Shown: positions 34,634-43,027 of the stretch, piece after piece
Numbering within the stretch: position 1 is the stretch's first letter
How the letters are laid out: the number at the start of each line of letters is the position of its first letter
Made by a program: the position numbers and the translations under genes
Notes under the pieces: generated by a model
Database searches by the model: none
Seen by the model: only the letters and a program-made list of their open reading frames with translations
Told to the model about the DNA's origin: nothing
Source: Streptomyces sp. NBC_00390
Lineage (GTDB): Bacteria > Actinomycetota > Actinomycetes > Streptomycetales > Streptomycetaceae
Direction of reading: 5' to 3'
DNA: 64,000 bases
NCBI RefSeq assembly: GCF_036057275.1
Contig: NZ_CP107945.1
Coordinates: 6,138,001 to 6,202,000, forward strand

Positions 34634-35695
34634 TCAGCCCCCGGTCTTCTCCGTGCGCTCGGGCAGCTCGGCGGCGAACGCCGCCGCGGCCTGGACGAGG
34701 GGAAGGGCGAGCAGTGCCCCGGTGCCCTCGCCCACGGTGATGCCATGGTCCAGCAGCGGGTTGAGCGCCATACGGTCCAGTGCCTTCGCCTGCGCCGGCT
34801 CACCGCTCAGCTGGCCGGCGAGCCACCAGTCCGGCGACCGGAACGCGGCCCGCTGGGCCACCAGCGCACACGCCGCCGAGACGACACCGTCCAGGATCAC
34901 CGGCATACGGCGTGCCGAGGCCTGCAGCAGGAACCCGGTCGTCGCGGCGAGGTCCGCGCCGCCGACCGCCGCCAGCAGCTCCAACTGGTCGCCCAGCACC
35001 GGCCGGGCCCGCCGCAGCGCGTCGCGGATGGCAGCACACTTGCGCATCCACGCCAGATCGTCGATCGCCGTCCCTCCGCGACCGGTCACCACCGAGGCGT
35101 CCGTGCCGCACAGCGCGGCGATCAGGGTGGACGCGGGCGTGGTGCCGCCGACGCTCAGATCACCGAGCACGACCAGGTCGGTGCCGGAGTCGGCCTCCTC
35201 GTCGGCGATCGCCATCCCGAGGCGGACGGCCTCCTCCGCCTCCTCGAGGGTCAGCGCGTCCTCGATGTCGATACGGCCGCTGCCGCGCCGCACCCGGTGC
35301 CGTACGACGTCCTCGGGCAGCAGCTCCGGGTCGCAGTCCACACCGGCGTCCACGATCCGGATCGCCACGCCCGATCGGCGGGCCAGTACGGCGACGGGGC
35401 TCGCGCCGTCCAGCACGGCGCGTACCAGCTCGTGCGCGGTGCCGGACTCCCGGCCGGAGACGCCCAGTTCGGCGACCCCGTGATCGCCGGCGAACAGCAC
35501 CACCCGCGGCTGTTCGACGGGCCGGACCGGAACGGCGGCCTGCGCGGCCGCGAGCCACTCGCCCAGCTCGTCGAGACGGCCCAGCGAACCGGGCGGAACG
35601 ATCAGCCGTTCCCGGCGTTCTTCGGCGTCACGCCGGGTGCCGCTGTCGGGGCGCTCGATCAGATCGGAGAAGTCGTCGAGATTCAGCCTGCTCAT
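34634..35695 (-). CDS. cobT: Nicotinate-nucleotide-dimethylbenzimidazole phosphoribosyltransferase
   Basis: 353 residues. Activates dimethylbenzimidazole to alpha-ribazole phosphate for the lower cobalamin ligand. Signatures: KxxP-like entry (RLIVPPGSLGRLDELGEWLA), VVLFAGDHGVAELGVS, LVVLGDLSVGGTTPASTLIA, PVILDGVVSAACALVA and the catalytic-glutamate segment ITVGEGTGALLALPLVQAAA. Here GDLSVGGTTPA replaces the more usual GDMGIGNTTPA, but the core is intact. ATG at 35695. It is 30 bases downstream of the cobU fusion gene and on the same strand, so the two are co-transcribed. Confidence 0.93.
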   Translation of the reverse strand: MSRLNLDDFSDLIERPDSGTRRDAEERRERLIVPPGSLGRLDELGEWLAAAQAAVPVRPVEQPRVVLFAGDHGVAELGVSGRESGTAHELVRAVLDGASPVAVLARRSGVAIRIVDAGVDCDPELLPEDVVRHRVRRGSGRIDIEDALTLEEAEEAVRLGMAIADEEADSGTDLVVLGDLSVGGTTPASTLIAALCGTDASVVTGRGGTAIDDLAWMRKCAAIRDALRRARPVLGDQLELLAAVGGADLAATTGFLLQASARRMPVILDGVVSAACALVAQRAAFRSPDWWLAGQLSGEPAQAKALDRMALNPLLDHGITVGEGTGALLALPLVQAAAAFAAELPERTEKTGG

Positions 35696-35725
35696 TCGCC
35701 GAACAGTACCGGCACCGGTCCCGGC

Positions 35726-36925
35726 TCAGCCGCGCAGGACGAGTGCCTGGCCCGCCACCACCAGCAGCACCTGCTCGCACTCGTCGGCGAAGGCGGCGTT
35801 CAGACGGCCCAGTTCGTCCCGGAAGCGGCGCCCCGAGGCGCTGGCGGGGACGACGCCGGAGCCGACCTCGTTCGTCACGGCGACGACCGTGCGGGAGGTC
35901 GCCCGGACCGCCGCCACCAGCTCTGTCACCCGGGCGCGCAGCTCCGTCTCGCCCCCTGCCGCCCAGTGCCCGTCGTCCCAGGCACCCGCCTTGTCCATCG
36001 CTTCGGTGAGCCACAGCGACAGACAGTCGATCAGCAGCGGCGGCCCGTCGGCGGTGAGCAGCGGGAGGAGGTCGCAGGTCTCGACGGTCCGCCAGGAACC
36101 GGGCCGGCGTTCGCGGTGTGCGGACACCCGGGCCGCCCACTCCGCATCGCCGTCCCGGGCGCCGCCCGTCGCCACGTACACGACGTCGGGGAAGGTCTGC
36201 AGCCGCTGCTCGGCCTCCAGCGACTTGCCCGACCGCGCCCCTCCCGTCACCAGCGTGCGGCGCGGCACGTCCGGCACCGCCTCGTACTCGCCCACGATCA
36301 GCGTCGTCCCGTCCGGCACGGCCCGGGCGCCCGCCGCCGCGAGCCGCCGGTCCAGCTCGGGGCCGCCGGGCACATCGTGGTCGATGTGGACGGCGATCAC
36401 ATCGGTCGTGGCACCGATCGCGCCCGAGGCGCGCAGGCGGGCGACGGCATCGGGGCGTCCGATCACATCGCCGACGACCATGTCGTACGCGGCGAGCCCC
36501 TCGGCCAGTCCGGCCGGCGCGGCGCCGGGCGGCAGGTAGAGGAGCCGCTCGCCTTCGGGTGATGTCACCTCGTACCCCGTGCCCGGGTGATCCATCGGCA
36601 TGGCCCGCACCCGGTGACCGCTGATCAGCGTCAACTCCCGTCCGTCCGGCACCCGCCCGGCCGCCGGCAGCCCGGCGGGCACATCCACGGCCGGTCCGTC
36701 GTGCGGATGCGTCAGCAGCACCTGCCGTACGCCGACGAGCGAATGCCCGGCCCGCGCGGCGGCCAGAGCGGCCCCCGGGGTCAGATCGAGCAGCAGCGCA
36801 CTGTCCACGAGCAGCGCGGTGGCGGCCCGCGCCGATGACCCGCGTGCGGTGGCGCACACGGCGCAGGGGCAGTCGGGCCGGGGGAGTCCGGCTGGCGTGC
36901 CGGTGCCGAGCAGAGTCAGTTCCAC
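35726..36925 (-). CDS. cobU: CobU (adenosylcobinamide kinase/guanylyltransferase) fused to an N-terminal metallo-beta-lactamase-like domain
   Basis: 399 residues. The C-terminal 170 are a complete CobU/CobP: P-loop TLVTGGARSGKSLEAEQRL, YVATGGARDGDAEWAARV-SAHRERR with the guanylylated His, LLIDCLSLWLTEAM, VVAVTNEVGSGVVPASASGR and RFRDELGRLN. The N-terminal 220 residues (LTLLGTGTPAGLPRPDCPCA, LLTHPHDGPAVDVPAGL, MDHPGTGYEV, VHIDHDVPGG) have the strand-and-histidine pattern of a metallo-beta-lactamase fold resembling PhnP-like proteins. The THPHDG loop lacks the full HxHxDH set, so metal binding may be incomplete. First gene of a cobU-cobT pair. No cobalamin riboswitch is visible in the 92 bases upstream. 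Confidence 0.9.
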   Translation of the reverse strand: MELTLLGTGTPAGLPRPDCPCAVCATARGSSARAATALLVDSALLLDLTPGAALAAARAGHSLVGVRQVLLTHPHDGPAVDVPAGLPAAGRVPDGRELTLISGHRVRAMPMDHPGTGYEVTSPEGERLLYLPPGAAPAGLAEGLAAYDMVVGDVIGRPDAVARLRASGAIGATTDVIAVHIDHDVPGGPELDRRLAAAGARAVPDGTTLIVGEYEAVPDVPRRTLVTGGARSGKSLEAEQRLQTFPDVVYVATGGARDGDAEWAARVSAHRERRPGSWRTVETCDLLPLLTADGPPLLIDCLSLWLTEAMDKAGAWDDGHWAAGGETELRARVTELVAAVRATSRTVVAVTNEVGSGVVPASASGRRFRDELGRLNAAFADECEQVLLVVAGQALVLRG

Positions 36926-37017
36926 ACCTCTGATCCTCCCGCGTCCCCCTCGCGCGTGCGCGCCCGGCTACGCTGCGGGCAGCAAACCGATCAGCTGGCG
37001 GGACGTGGGAGGCGCAC

Positions 37018-37227
37018 ATGGCATGGACGTGGCGGTTCGAGGAGTCCGACGGTACGGAGGTCCAGCCGGCGGTGGAGCCCGAGGAGTTCACGACCCAGGG
37101 CGACGCCGAGTCCTGGATCGGTGAGCACTGGAAGGAACTTCTCGAGGGCGGCGCGGACCAGGTGGTGCTGTCGGAGGACGCCACGAAGATCTACGGCCCG
37201 ATGAGCCTGGACGCGAGCGAGGCGTAG
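37018..37227 (+). CDS. Small conserved actinobacterial protein
   Basis: 69 residues, acidic: MAWTWRFEESDGTEVQ, FTTQGDAESWIGEHWKELLE, GGADQVVLSEDATKIYGPMS. I recognise it as a small conserved protein common in actinomycetes but know no function. No membrane helix or cysteine. ATG with GGGAGG six bases upstream, a strong ribosome binding site. Divergent from the cobU fusion gene, with 92 bases between the starts. Confidence 0.85.
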   Translation: MAWTWRFEESDGTEVQPAVEPEEFTTQGDAESWIGEHWKELLEGGADQVVLSEDATKIYGPMSLDASEA

Positions 37228-37474
37228 GACGGGCCTCGGGGCGCCGGGGGTACGCGACCCCCGGGCCCCTCGGGCGTCGCGCTTGCGCACGCAGGCTGGG
37301 GCGCAGCCGGCGAGGGCCCGGATCCGGGACTTCGGCCGGCCCGAGCCTTTGTGCCGGACCGTGTGCGGGCGAGTGGGCCGCGGCAGTGTACGTGGAGACC
37401 CCGGCCGCCGTCTTTCACGGCACAGAAGAATGTCGGATTTCACACCCGGCTTCGAAACGGAGCCCTTCAGTCCC

Positions 37475-37480
37475 TAGAAT
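37475..37480 (+). promoter_or_regulatory. Probable -10 box of a leaderless promoter
   Basis: TAGAAT, a good streptomycete vegetative -10 sequence, ends eight bases before the GTG at 37489. That gene has no Shine-Dalgarno sequence, so the transcript probably begins at or next to the start codon. A weak -35 (TTCGAA at 37451-37456) lies 18 bases upstream. Confidence 0.5.
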
Positions 37481-37488
37481 CCGCGGCT

Positions 37489-37944
37489 GTGACCCGACAG
37501 AAGAACGCGGTATTCGTCGATGCCTCGGGGCGTCGGCGCCGCCTCATGAGGTATGTGTCCATTGTCGTAGGTGCCGCGTGCGTCTGTTTTGTCGTCATAG
37601 TTCTGGCCGGGCTCTTCGGTGCCGGGCCGAGCGGCGGGCCGCTGCCGTGGAGCCAGAGCCGACAGGATCCGGCCACGCCCACCGCCGAACCAACGCCTTC
37701 CACGGCCGAGTCCGGGGAAGCCGCCGACGAAGAAGCCGGTGCGGAACCGGTCTCCGACGCGGCCTCCTCCTCGGCCTCCGCCACCGAGAGCGCCGACGCA
37801 TCGCAAAGCCCCAGCGCCGACGCAACCGGTCCCGGAGCCGCGCCGGCGCCGCCTGAGTCCGCCCCGACATCGAGCGCTCCTCCCGGAAATTCCGGCAACG
37901 CCCCCCGGCGCAGTCCTGCCGCGGACGGCAAGGGGCCGAAGTGA
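37489..37944 (+). CDS. Small membrane-anchored protein encoded with the NodB-GT2 fusion
   Basis: 151 residues. Basic N-terminus (TRQKNAVFVDASGRRRRLMR), one transmembrane helix (YVSIVVGAACVCFVVIVLAG), then about 100 residues of Ala/Ser/Pro/Glu-rich extracellular stalk with no fold visible. GTG start at 37489; no ribosome binding site, apparently leaderless. The stop overlaps the start of the next gene by four bases (GTGA), so the two are translated together. It may organise or anchor the glycosyltransferase at the membrane, which is inference from the coupling only. Confidence 0.8.
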   Translation: MTRQKNAVFVDASGRRRRLMRYVSIVVGAACVCFVVIVLAGLFGAGPSGGPLPWSQSRQDPATPTAEPTPSTAESGEAADEEAGAEPVSDAASSSASATESADASQSPSADATGPGAAPAPPESAPTSSAPPGNSGNAPRRSPAADGKGPK

Positions 37945-40028
37945 CCCGGCACGCCCTGCGCCGGGATCCCCGTGCCCACTGGGTGCTCCTGAGCCTCACC
38001 CTGGCCGTCGTCGCCACCGCGCTGCTCTTCAGCGGTTACGGGCGGCACGAGATAGCCGCGACCGCCGCGCCGACCGCCCGGTGCCCGGCGGAGCCGGAGG
38101 TGCCGTTCGCGAACGGGCCCGTCATGCGTCAGGACCCGAAGACCGGCGGAGTCCGCGCAGCCCGGATGCCCGCAAGCACCGTCGCCCTCACTTACGACGG
38201 AGGCCCCGACCCGGCCTGGACCCCACGTCTGCTCGATTTGCTGAAGCAGCACCGGGCCAAGGCCACCTTCTTCCTCACCGGCACCCGCGCCGCCGCCCAC
38301 CCCGACCTCGTACGCCGGATCAAGGAGGGAGGCCACGAGATCGGTTCGCACACCTATACGGACGCGAGCCTCGCCGATCTGTCCGGGCCCCGCGTCCGGC
38401 TGGAGCTCGCCCTCACCCAGAACGTCCTCGCCGGTACCGCGGGCATCGGCACCCATCTGCTGCGCCTTCCGCATACCGAGGGTGCCGCATCGCTCTGCGA
38501 CGACATGGGCGAGGCCGCCCGGCGCGCCATCGGCGACGGCTATGTCGTCGTCGTTGCCGACGAGCCCGCCCGGACCCCCGACCAGGGCGCCGTGCGCCAG
38601 TTCACCGGCTCGGCGGCCGCCGTTGCCGAGACCGGGCGGCTGCTGAGCGCCGACCGCGGCGACCAGGTCACATTCACGACCGTCGGCGCCGGTCTCGGTC
38701 TCCCGGGCACGATGTACGACGTCGGCACGGCCGCCGAGTGGAAGGGCGCCGCGGTAGTCCGCGCACAGCAGGCGTCCCGCGCCTTCGCCGACGGAATGAC
38801 CTGGTTCCTGCTCGCGGCCGGCGCCATCACCGCGGCGCGGCTGCTGATGCTGCTGACCGTCGCCCGTGTCCATGTGAAACGGGTCCGGGGCAATCGCTCC
38901 CGGCGCCGCGGCGCCCTGCGCGTTCCGCCGCTGACCGACCCGGTTTCGGTGATCGTCCCCGCGTACAACGAGGAAGCGGGCATCGAGGCGACGGTGCGGT
39001 CGCTGCTCGCCTCCACCCACGAGGCCGTGCAGATCATCGTCGTCGACGACGGCTCCACCGACCGGACCTTCGAGATCGCCGAGGCGATCGGCGACCGCCG
39101 GGTCATGGTGGTGCGTCAGCCCAACTCCGGGAAGGCCGCTGCTCTCAACACCGGTCTCGCCTGGGCCCACTTCGACATTGTCGTCATGATCGACGGCGAC
39201 ACGGTCTTCGAGCCCGACGCGATCTTCCGTCTGATCCAGCCGCTTGCCGACCCGCGTGTCGGTGCGGTCAGCGGAAACACCAAGGTCGGCAACCGGCAGG
39301 GTGTCCTCGGCCGCTGGCAGCACCTCGAATACGTCATCGGTTTCAACCTCGACCGCCGCATGTTCGACGTCATGGAGTGCATGCCCACCGTGCCCGGCGC
39401 GATCGGAGCGTTCCGCCGGGATGCCGTGGTCGGTGTCGGAGGCGTCAGCGAGGACACCCTCGCCGAGGACACCGACCTCACCATGGCCCTGTGCCGGGCC
39501 GGCTGGCGGGTGGTCTACCAGGAGTCGGCGATCGCCTGGACCGAGGCCCCTTCGACCGTGCGCCAACTGTGGAAGCAGCGCTACCGCTGGTGTTACGGCA
39601 CGCTGCAGTCGATGTGGAAGCACCGCGGCGCGCTGGTGGAGAGGGGAGCCGGAGGCAAGCTCGGCCGCCGCGGGCTCACCTATCTGCTGCTGTTCCAGAC
39701 GGTCCTGCCGTTGTTGGCCCCGCTCGTCGACGTCTTCGCCCTGTACGGGTTGCTGTTCCAGGGCGCGGGTCAGGCGGCAGCGGTCTGGCTGGCCTTCACC
39801 GCGGTCCAGATTTTCAGCGCGGTGTACGCGCTGCGCCTGGACCGCGAGAAGTTCGAGCCCCTGTGGACCCTGCCGCTCCAGATCTTCGTCTATCGGCAGC
39901 TGATGTACCTGGTGGTCGTCCAGTCGGTGGTCACGGCACTGATGGGCAACCGTCTGCGGTGGCAGCGAATGCAGCGCACCGGCTCGGCCACGGACGTGCT
40001 GGAGGACCGTCGCGCGATGAGTGCCTGA
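37941..40028 (+). CDS. NodB-like/GT2 bifunctional membrane protein (deacetylase motifs degenerate)
   Basis: 695 residues. N-terminal membrane helix (WVLLSLTLAVVATALLFSGY), then an extracellular NodB-type domain (about 70-270), a second helix near 285-305, a processive family-2 glycosyltransferase domain (about 330-560) and three to four C-terminal helices. The GT2 motifs are intact: PVSVIVPAYNEE, VVDDGSTDRT, MIDGDT, EDTDLTMAL and QRYRWCYG. The NodB domain is not: motif 1 reads YDGGPDP instead of FDDGPDP, and motif 2 reads HTYTD instead of HTYTH, so two metal ligands are changed. The protein probably polymerises a beta-linked polysaccharide, of the chitin/PNAG/hyaluronan synthase type, with a non-catalytic or altered deacetylase domain. 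GTG start coupled to the upstream gene. Confidence 0.88.
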   Translation: MTRHALRRDPRAHWVLLSLTLAVVATALLFSGYGRHEIAATAAPTARCPAEPEVPFANGPVMRQDPKTGGVRAARMPASTVALTYDGGPDPAWTPRLLDLLKQHRAKATFFLTGTRAAAHPDLVRRIKEGGHEIGSHTYTDASLADLSGPRVRLELALTQNVLAGTAGIGTHLLRLPHTEGAASLCDDMGEAARRAIGDGYVVVVADEPARTPDQGAVRQFTGSAAAVAETGRLLSADRGDQVTFTTVGAGLGLPGTMYDVGTAAEWKGAAVVRAQQASRAFADGMTWFLLAAGAITAARLLMLLTVARVHVKRVRGNRSRRRGALRVPPLTDPVSVIVPAYNEEAGIEATVRSLLASTHEAVQIIVVDDGSTDRTFEIAEAIGDRRVMVVRQPNSGKAAALNTGLAWAHFDIVVMIDGDTVFEPDAIFRLIQPLADPRVGAVSGNTKVGNRQGVLGRWQHLEYVIGFNLDRRMFDVMECMPTVPGAIGAFRRDAVVGVGGVSEDTLAEDTDLTMALCRAGWRVVYQESAIAWTEAPSTVRQLWKQRYRWCYGTLQSMWKHRGALVERGAGGKLGRRGLTYLLLFQTVLPLLAPLVDVFALYGLLFQGAGQAAAVWLAFTAVQIFSAVYALRLDREKFEPLWTLPLQIFVYRQLMYLVVVQSVVTALMGNRLRWQRMQRTGSATDVLEDRRAMSA

Positions 40029-40437
40029 CTCGCCGGCAGTCATGTGCGGCACATGATGCGCGGGTCCGAAACCGCCGCTCCCTCACTCGGGTCGGGGCAT
40101 GGTCCCGGCCCTCACAGGTCCGCTCCCGCGCCCGGTCAGGCTGGCCCCGGTGCCGTTGCCGGGAACTGACGCGTAACGATCCGGTCGGCGCCACCGCCGA
40201 CAGCCGGTGCGCGACCACCGGCATTGTCACGTCCCTGGCAACCTCAGCGGCCGCCGCAGCAGCCGCTTGCTCGCGGCACCGATCAGGGCCGGGACTGCTC
40301 CGAGGCGCCACGACCTGGCGGTGCGGGCGGACGTGTACGTACAGGGCTCGCGCGCCAGGTCTCACGGGCGGAACACTTCTGTGTCCCGGCGGCCTGCGCC
40401 CGCCTGTCGTCCCGATACTCACGCCACCGAGGACGTG
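40029..40437. other. 409-base region without a supported gene
   Basis: Between the GT2 gene and the terminator of the methyltransferase gene. GC-rich with CG-skewed short frames on both strands that look like shadows. I see no terminator directly after the GT2 stop, no repeat shared with the rest of the window and no RNA gene. Confidence 0.5.
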
Positions 40438-40470
40438 CGAAACCCCCGGCCGCCTGTGCCGGGGGTTTCG
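40438..40470 (-). terminator. Terminator of the methyltransferase gene
   Basis: CGAAACCCCCGGC with its perfect complement, 13 base pairs around a seven-base loop (CGCCTGT), eight bases downstream of the methyltransferase stop. The minus-strand 3' side is CGAAACCCCCGGC, preceded by the GC stem. It may also stop transcription from the GT2 gene on the other strand. Confidence 0.85.
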
Positions 40471-40478
40471 TGTTCGTG

Positions 40479-41225
40479 TCAGCTGCGGCGCACTCCGCAC
40501 AGGTGCAGCAGCGCCGCCACCCCGCGGTACGGATCCGTGCGCCCCGCCCGGTCCTCCGCCGTCAGCAGCCGGTCCAGCTCGTCGGCGGCGGGCAGCTCGA
40601 CCTCGTTGCCCACGTTGTCCGTGAAGACCCGGACTCCGTACCAGGCGTGCAGCGGCGCGGCGATCCCCGCCAGCGTCGCGGTCAGCGCCTCCAGCCGGTC
40701 CGCGCGTACGGTCAGGCCGAGCCGGTTGGTGTACGCGGTCGTGTCGAAGGCGGTCAGCGCCCCCTGCCAGTCGCCGGCCAGGCCCGGCCGCATGGCCAGC
40801 GCATCCGCGTTCCGTACGAGCAGGGACAGCAGACCACCCGGCGCCAGCATCCTGGCCAGTCCCGCGAGCATCGCGTCCGGATCCTCGACGTACATCAGCA
40901 CGCCGTGGCACAGCACCACGTCGAAGCTTCCGGGCAGGAAGTGCACACCGGTTTCCAGGCCGTCGCCCTCGACCAGCCGCACCCGCTCGCGGATCCCGGC
41001 CGGTTCGCCCGCGAGCGCGTCACGGGCGGCCTCCAGCATCGTGGGGTCGGACTCCAGACCGGTCACGGTGTGCCCGCCGCGTGCCAGCCTCAGTGCCTGG
41101 GTGCCCTGACCCATGCCCACGTCCAGCACCCGCAGGCGCCGGCCGACCGGGTAGCGGGAGGTGATCTGGTCGTCGAGCTGACGGGCCACGAGCTCCTGAC
41201 GGACCGTGTTGCGCAGCCCGCCCAC
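40479..41225 (-). CDS. Class I SAM-dependent methyltransferase
   Basis: 248 residues as drawn. SAM-binding motif I is LRVLDVGMGQGTQALRLARG. Motif II is VTGLESDPTMLEAAR, followed by VRLVEGDGLETG and the motif IV region FDVVLCHGVLMYVEDPDAML. This resembles CmoA/SmtA-like methyltransferases; substrate unknown. The GTG start at 41225 lacks a ribosome binding site, and the frame is open upstream (RFSGGSGAWLAGVGGLRN), so the true N-terminus may be about 15 or more residues longer. Same strand as the DUF3043 gene, about 100 bases downstream of it, so they are probably co-transcribed. Confidence 0.85.
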   Translation of the reverse strand: MGGLRNTVRQELVARQLDDQITSRYPVGRRLRVLDVGMGQGTQALRLARGGHTVTGLESDPTMLEAARDALAGEPAGIRERVRLVEGDGLETGVHFLPGSFDVVLCHGVLMYVEDPDAMLAGLARMLAPGGLLSLLVRNADALAMRPGLAGDWQGALTAFDTTAYTNRLGLTVRADRLEALTATLAGIAAPLHAWYGVRVFTDNVGNEVELPAADELDRLLTAEDRAGRTDPYRGVAALLHLCGVRRS

Positions 41226-41329
41226 CCCGGCGAGCCACGCGCCGGAGCCCCCGCTGAAGCGGGAGCGCGGTGCGGGCAGCGAGCCCGCTGAGCCCCCGGG
41301 GTCCGGCGCGGTCTGCGAGGCGTGTCCGG

Positions 41330-41926
41330 TCAGGGCCGCTCTCCGCGCTTGACCTGCGGCTTGGGCAGACGCAGCCGGCGCATCTGGAGCGTACGCATCA
41401 GACCGTAGGCGACGGCACCGCGCTTGGGCTCGTCCGGGAAGCGCTCCTTGAGCTGCTTCTTGAGCCGGATCACCAGACCGATCGAGTCGATGACGATCAG
41501 CACGATGACACCCAGCCAGAGCAGCAGCGCGATGTTCTGCAGCTGGGCGACCCGGACCATGCTCAGGACCAGGATCACCACCGCGAGCGGCAGGAAGAAC
41601 TCGGCGACGCAGAAGCGGGAGTCGACGAAGTCGCGCACGAAGCGACGCACCGGGCCCTTGTCACGGGCCGGCAGGTAGCGCTCGTCGCCACCCGCGAGGG
41701 CCTCGCGCTGACGGGCCAGGTCGGAGCGGCGTGCTTCACGCTGTCGCTTCATCGCCTCCTTGCGGTCCGCCGGCGCGCTGGACGCGCGGCGGCGCTGATT
41801 CTGCGCCTCGGCACGCTTGGGCGTGGGGCGGCCCTTGGGGGCCTCGGGGTCGCGGGGCTGCTTGGAGAGGTCCGCCGTCACCTTGTCGGTGGGGGCCTTC
41901 TCTTCCTTGGAACGGCTACGGAACAC
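41330..41926 (-). CDS. DUF3043 domain membrane protein
   Basis: 198 residues from a GTG at 41926 (FRSRSKEEKAPTDKVTADLS). The first 100 residues are highly charged and basic with a family-typical GRPTPKRAEAQNQRR stretch. Two membrane helices follow (FCVAEFFLPLAVVILVLSMV, IALLLWLGVIVLIVIDSIGL), then a basic cytoplasmic tail. DUF3043 proteins are common in actinobacteria; no function is known to me. The frame is open to 42055, but homologous proteins begin with this FRSRSK segment. Divergent from pspA, with a 284-base gap that should hold both promoters. Confidence 0.85.
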   Translation of the reverse strand: MFRSRSKEEKAPTDKVTADLSKQPRDPEAPKGRPTPKRAEAQNQRRRASSAPADRKEAMKRQREARRSDLARQREALAGGDERYLPARDKGPVRRFVRDFVDSRFCVAEFFLPLAVVILVLSMVRVAQLQNIALLLWLGVIVLIVIDSIGLVIRLKKQLKERFPDEPKRGAVAYGLMRTLQMRRLRLPKPQVKRGERP

Positions 41927-42210
41927 AAAGCCCAAGGGTACGGGGTGCGGAGCATGGACCACAGCCCCGTGGGGAACGATCCCGCAACGGCGTGCGTCCG
42001 TAGGGGACAGAAGCTGAACAGAGCGGACGCTGTGTGACGGATCCCTGACGGCCACCTACTCCTTGCGCCGGATCGGAACCGGTACGCAGTCGTCCTTGGG
42101 GATGACCGCATCCGTGCCCGAACAGTGCGGTAATGGATGCAGGGCCCGTACTGTGGGTTCTGTTGGAGTGCTGCTGAAGCTGCATAGTCAGAAGGGGGCG
42201 CGCGAAGCCC

Positions 42211-43008
42211 ATGAGCGGTGTCATGAAGCGTATGGGGATGATCTTCCGCGCGAAGGCGAACAAAGCCCTTGACCGGGCCGAGGACCCGCGCGAGACCCTC
42301 GATTACTCGTACCAGAAGCAGCTCGAGCTGCTGCAGAAGGTGCGCCGTGGAGTCGCCGACGTGGCGACCTCCCGCAAGCGGCTCGAGCTGCAGCTGAACC
42401 AGCTGCAGGGACAGTCGTCCAAGCTCGAGGACCAGGGCCGCAAGGCGCTGGCGCTCGGCCGTGAAGACCTGGCGCGCGAAGCGCTCTCCCGCCGGGCCGC
42501 GCTCCAGCAGCAGGTCACCGATCTGGAGACGCAGCACCAGACCCTGCAGGGCGAGGAGGAGAAGCTGACCCTCGCGGCGCAGCGGCTGCAGGCCAAGGTC
42601 GACGCCTTCCGCACGAAGAAGGAGACGATCAAGGCCACCTACACCGCGGCGCAGGCACAGACCCGGATCGGCGAGGCGTTCTCCGGCATCTCCGAGGAGA
42701 TGGGCGACGTCGGGCTGGCGATCCAGCGGGCCGAGGACAAGACCGCCCAGCTGCAGGCCAGGGCCGGTGCCATCGACGAGCTGCTCGCCTCCGGCGCCCT
42801 GGACGACCCGTCCGGGATGGCGAAGGACGACATCGCGGCCGAGCTGGACCGGATCTCCGGCGGCACGGACGTCGAGTTGGAGCTCCAGCGGATGAAGGCG
42901 GAACTCGCGGGCGGCTCGAGCTCCCAGCAGGCCATCGAGGGCGGCAGCGGCGGAAGCCAGAACACCGCGCAGCAGCCCAGCAACCCGCCCAAGTTCGACA
43001 AGCAGTGA
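42211..43008 (+). CDS. pspA: PspA/IM30 (ESCRT-III-like) envelope-stress protein
   Basis: 265 residues. Begins MSGVMKRMGMIFRAKANKAL, the amphipathic helix that binds stressed membranes. It is followed by the hairpin of long coiled-coil helices (DPRETLDYSYQKQLELLQKV through ETIKATYTAAQAQTRIGEAF) and ISEEMGDVGLAIQRAEDKTA. The C-terminal 30 residues (Gly/Ser/Gln/Asn-rich) are disordered and actinobacterial. PspA family proteins polymerise on the membrane to preserve its integrity. An in-frame ATG at 42223 would start at MKRMGM; the ATG at 42211 has a GGGGG run 12 bases upstream. Followed 20 bases later by pspAA. Confidence 0.94.
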   Translation: MSGVMKRMGMIFRAKANKALDRAEDPRETLDYSYQKQLELLQKVRRGVADVATSRKRLELQLNQLQGQSSKLEDQGRKALALGREDLAREALSRRAALQQQVTDLETQHQTLQGEEEKLTLAAQRLQAKVDAFRTKKETIKATYTAAQAQTRIGEAFSGISEEMGDVGLAIQRAEDKTAQLQARAGAIDELLASGALDDPSGMAKDDIAAELDRISGGTDVELELQRMKAELAGGSSSQQAIEGGSGGSQNTAQQPSNPPKFDKQ

Positions 43009-43027
43009 CCGACAGTAGGGACTCGTC

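Noticed and set aside
36926..37017. Cobalamin riboswitch before the cobU-cobT pair
   Set aside because: The gap to the divergent gene is only 92 bases and I see no B12-box-like sequence in it.
40029..40437. Possible riboswitch or small RNA in the 409-base gap after the GT2 gene
   Set aside because: I looked for conserved riboswitch cores and a second terminator and found none; the only clear structure is the methyltransferase terminator.
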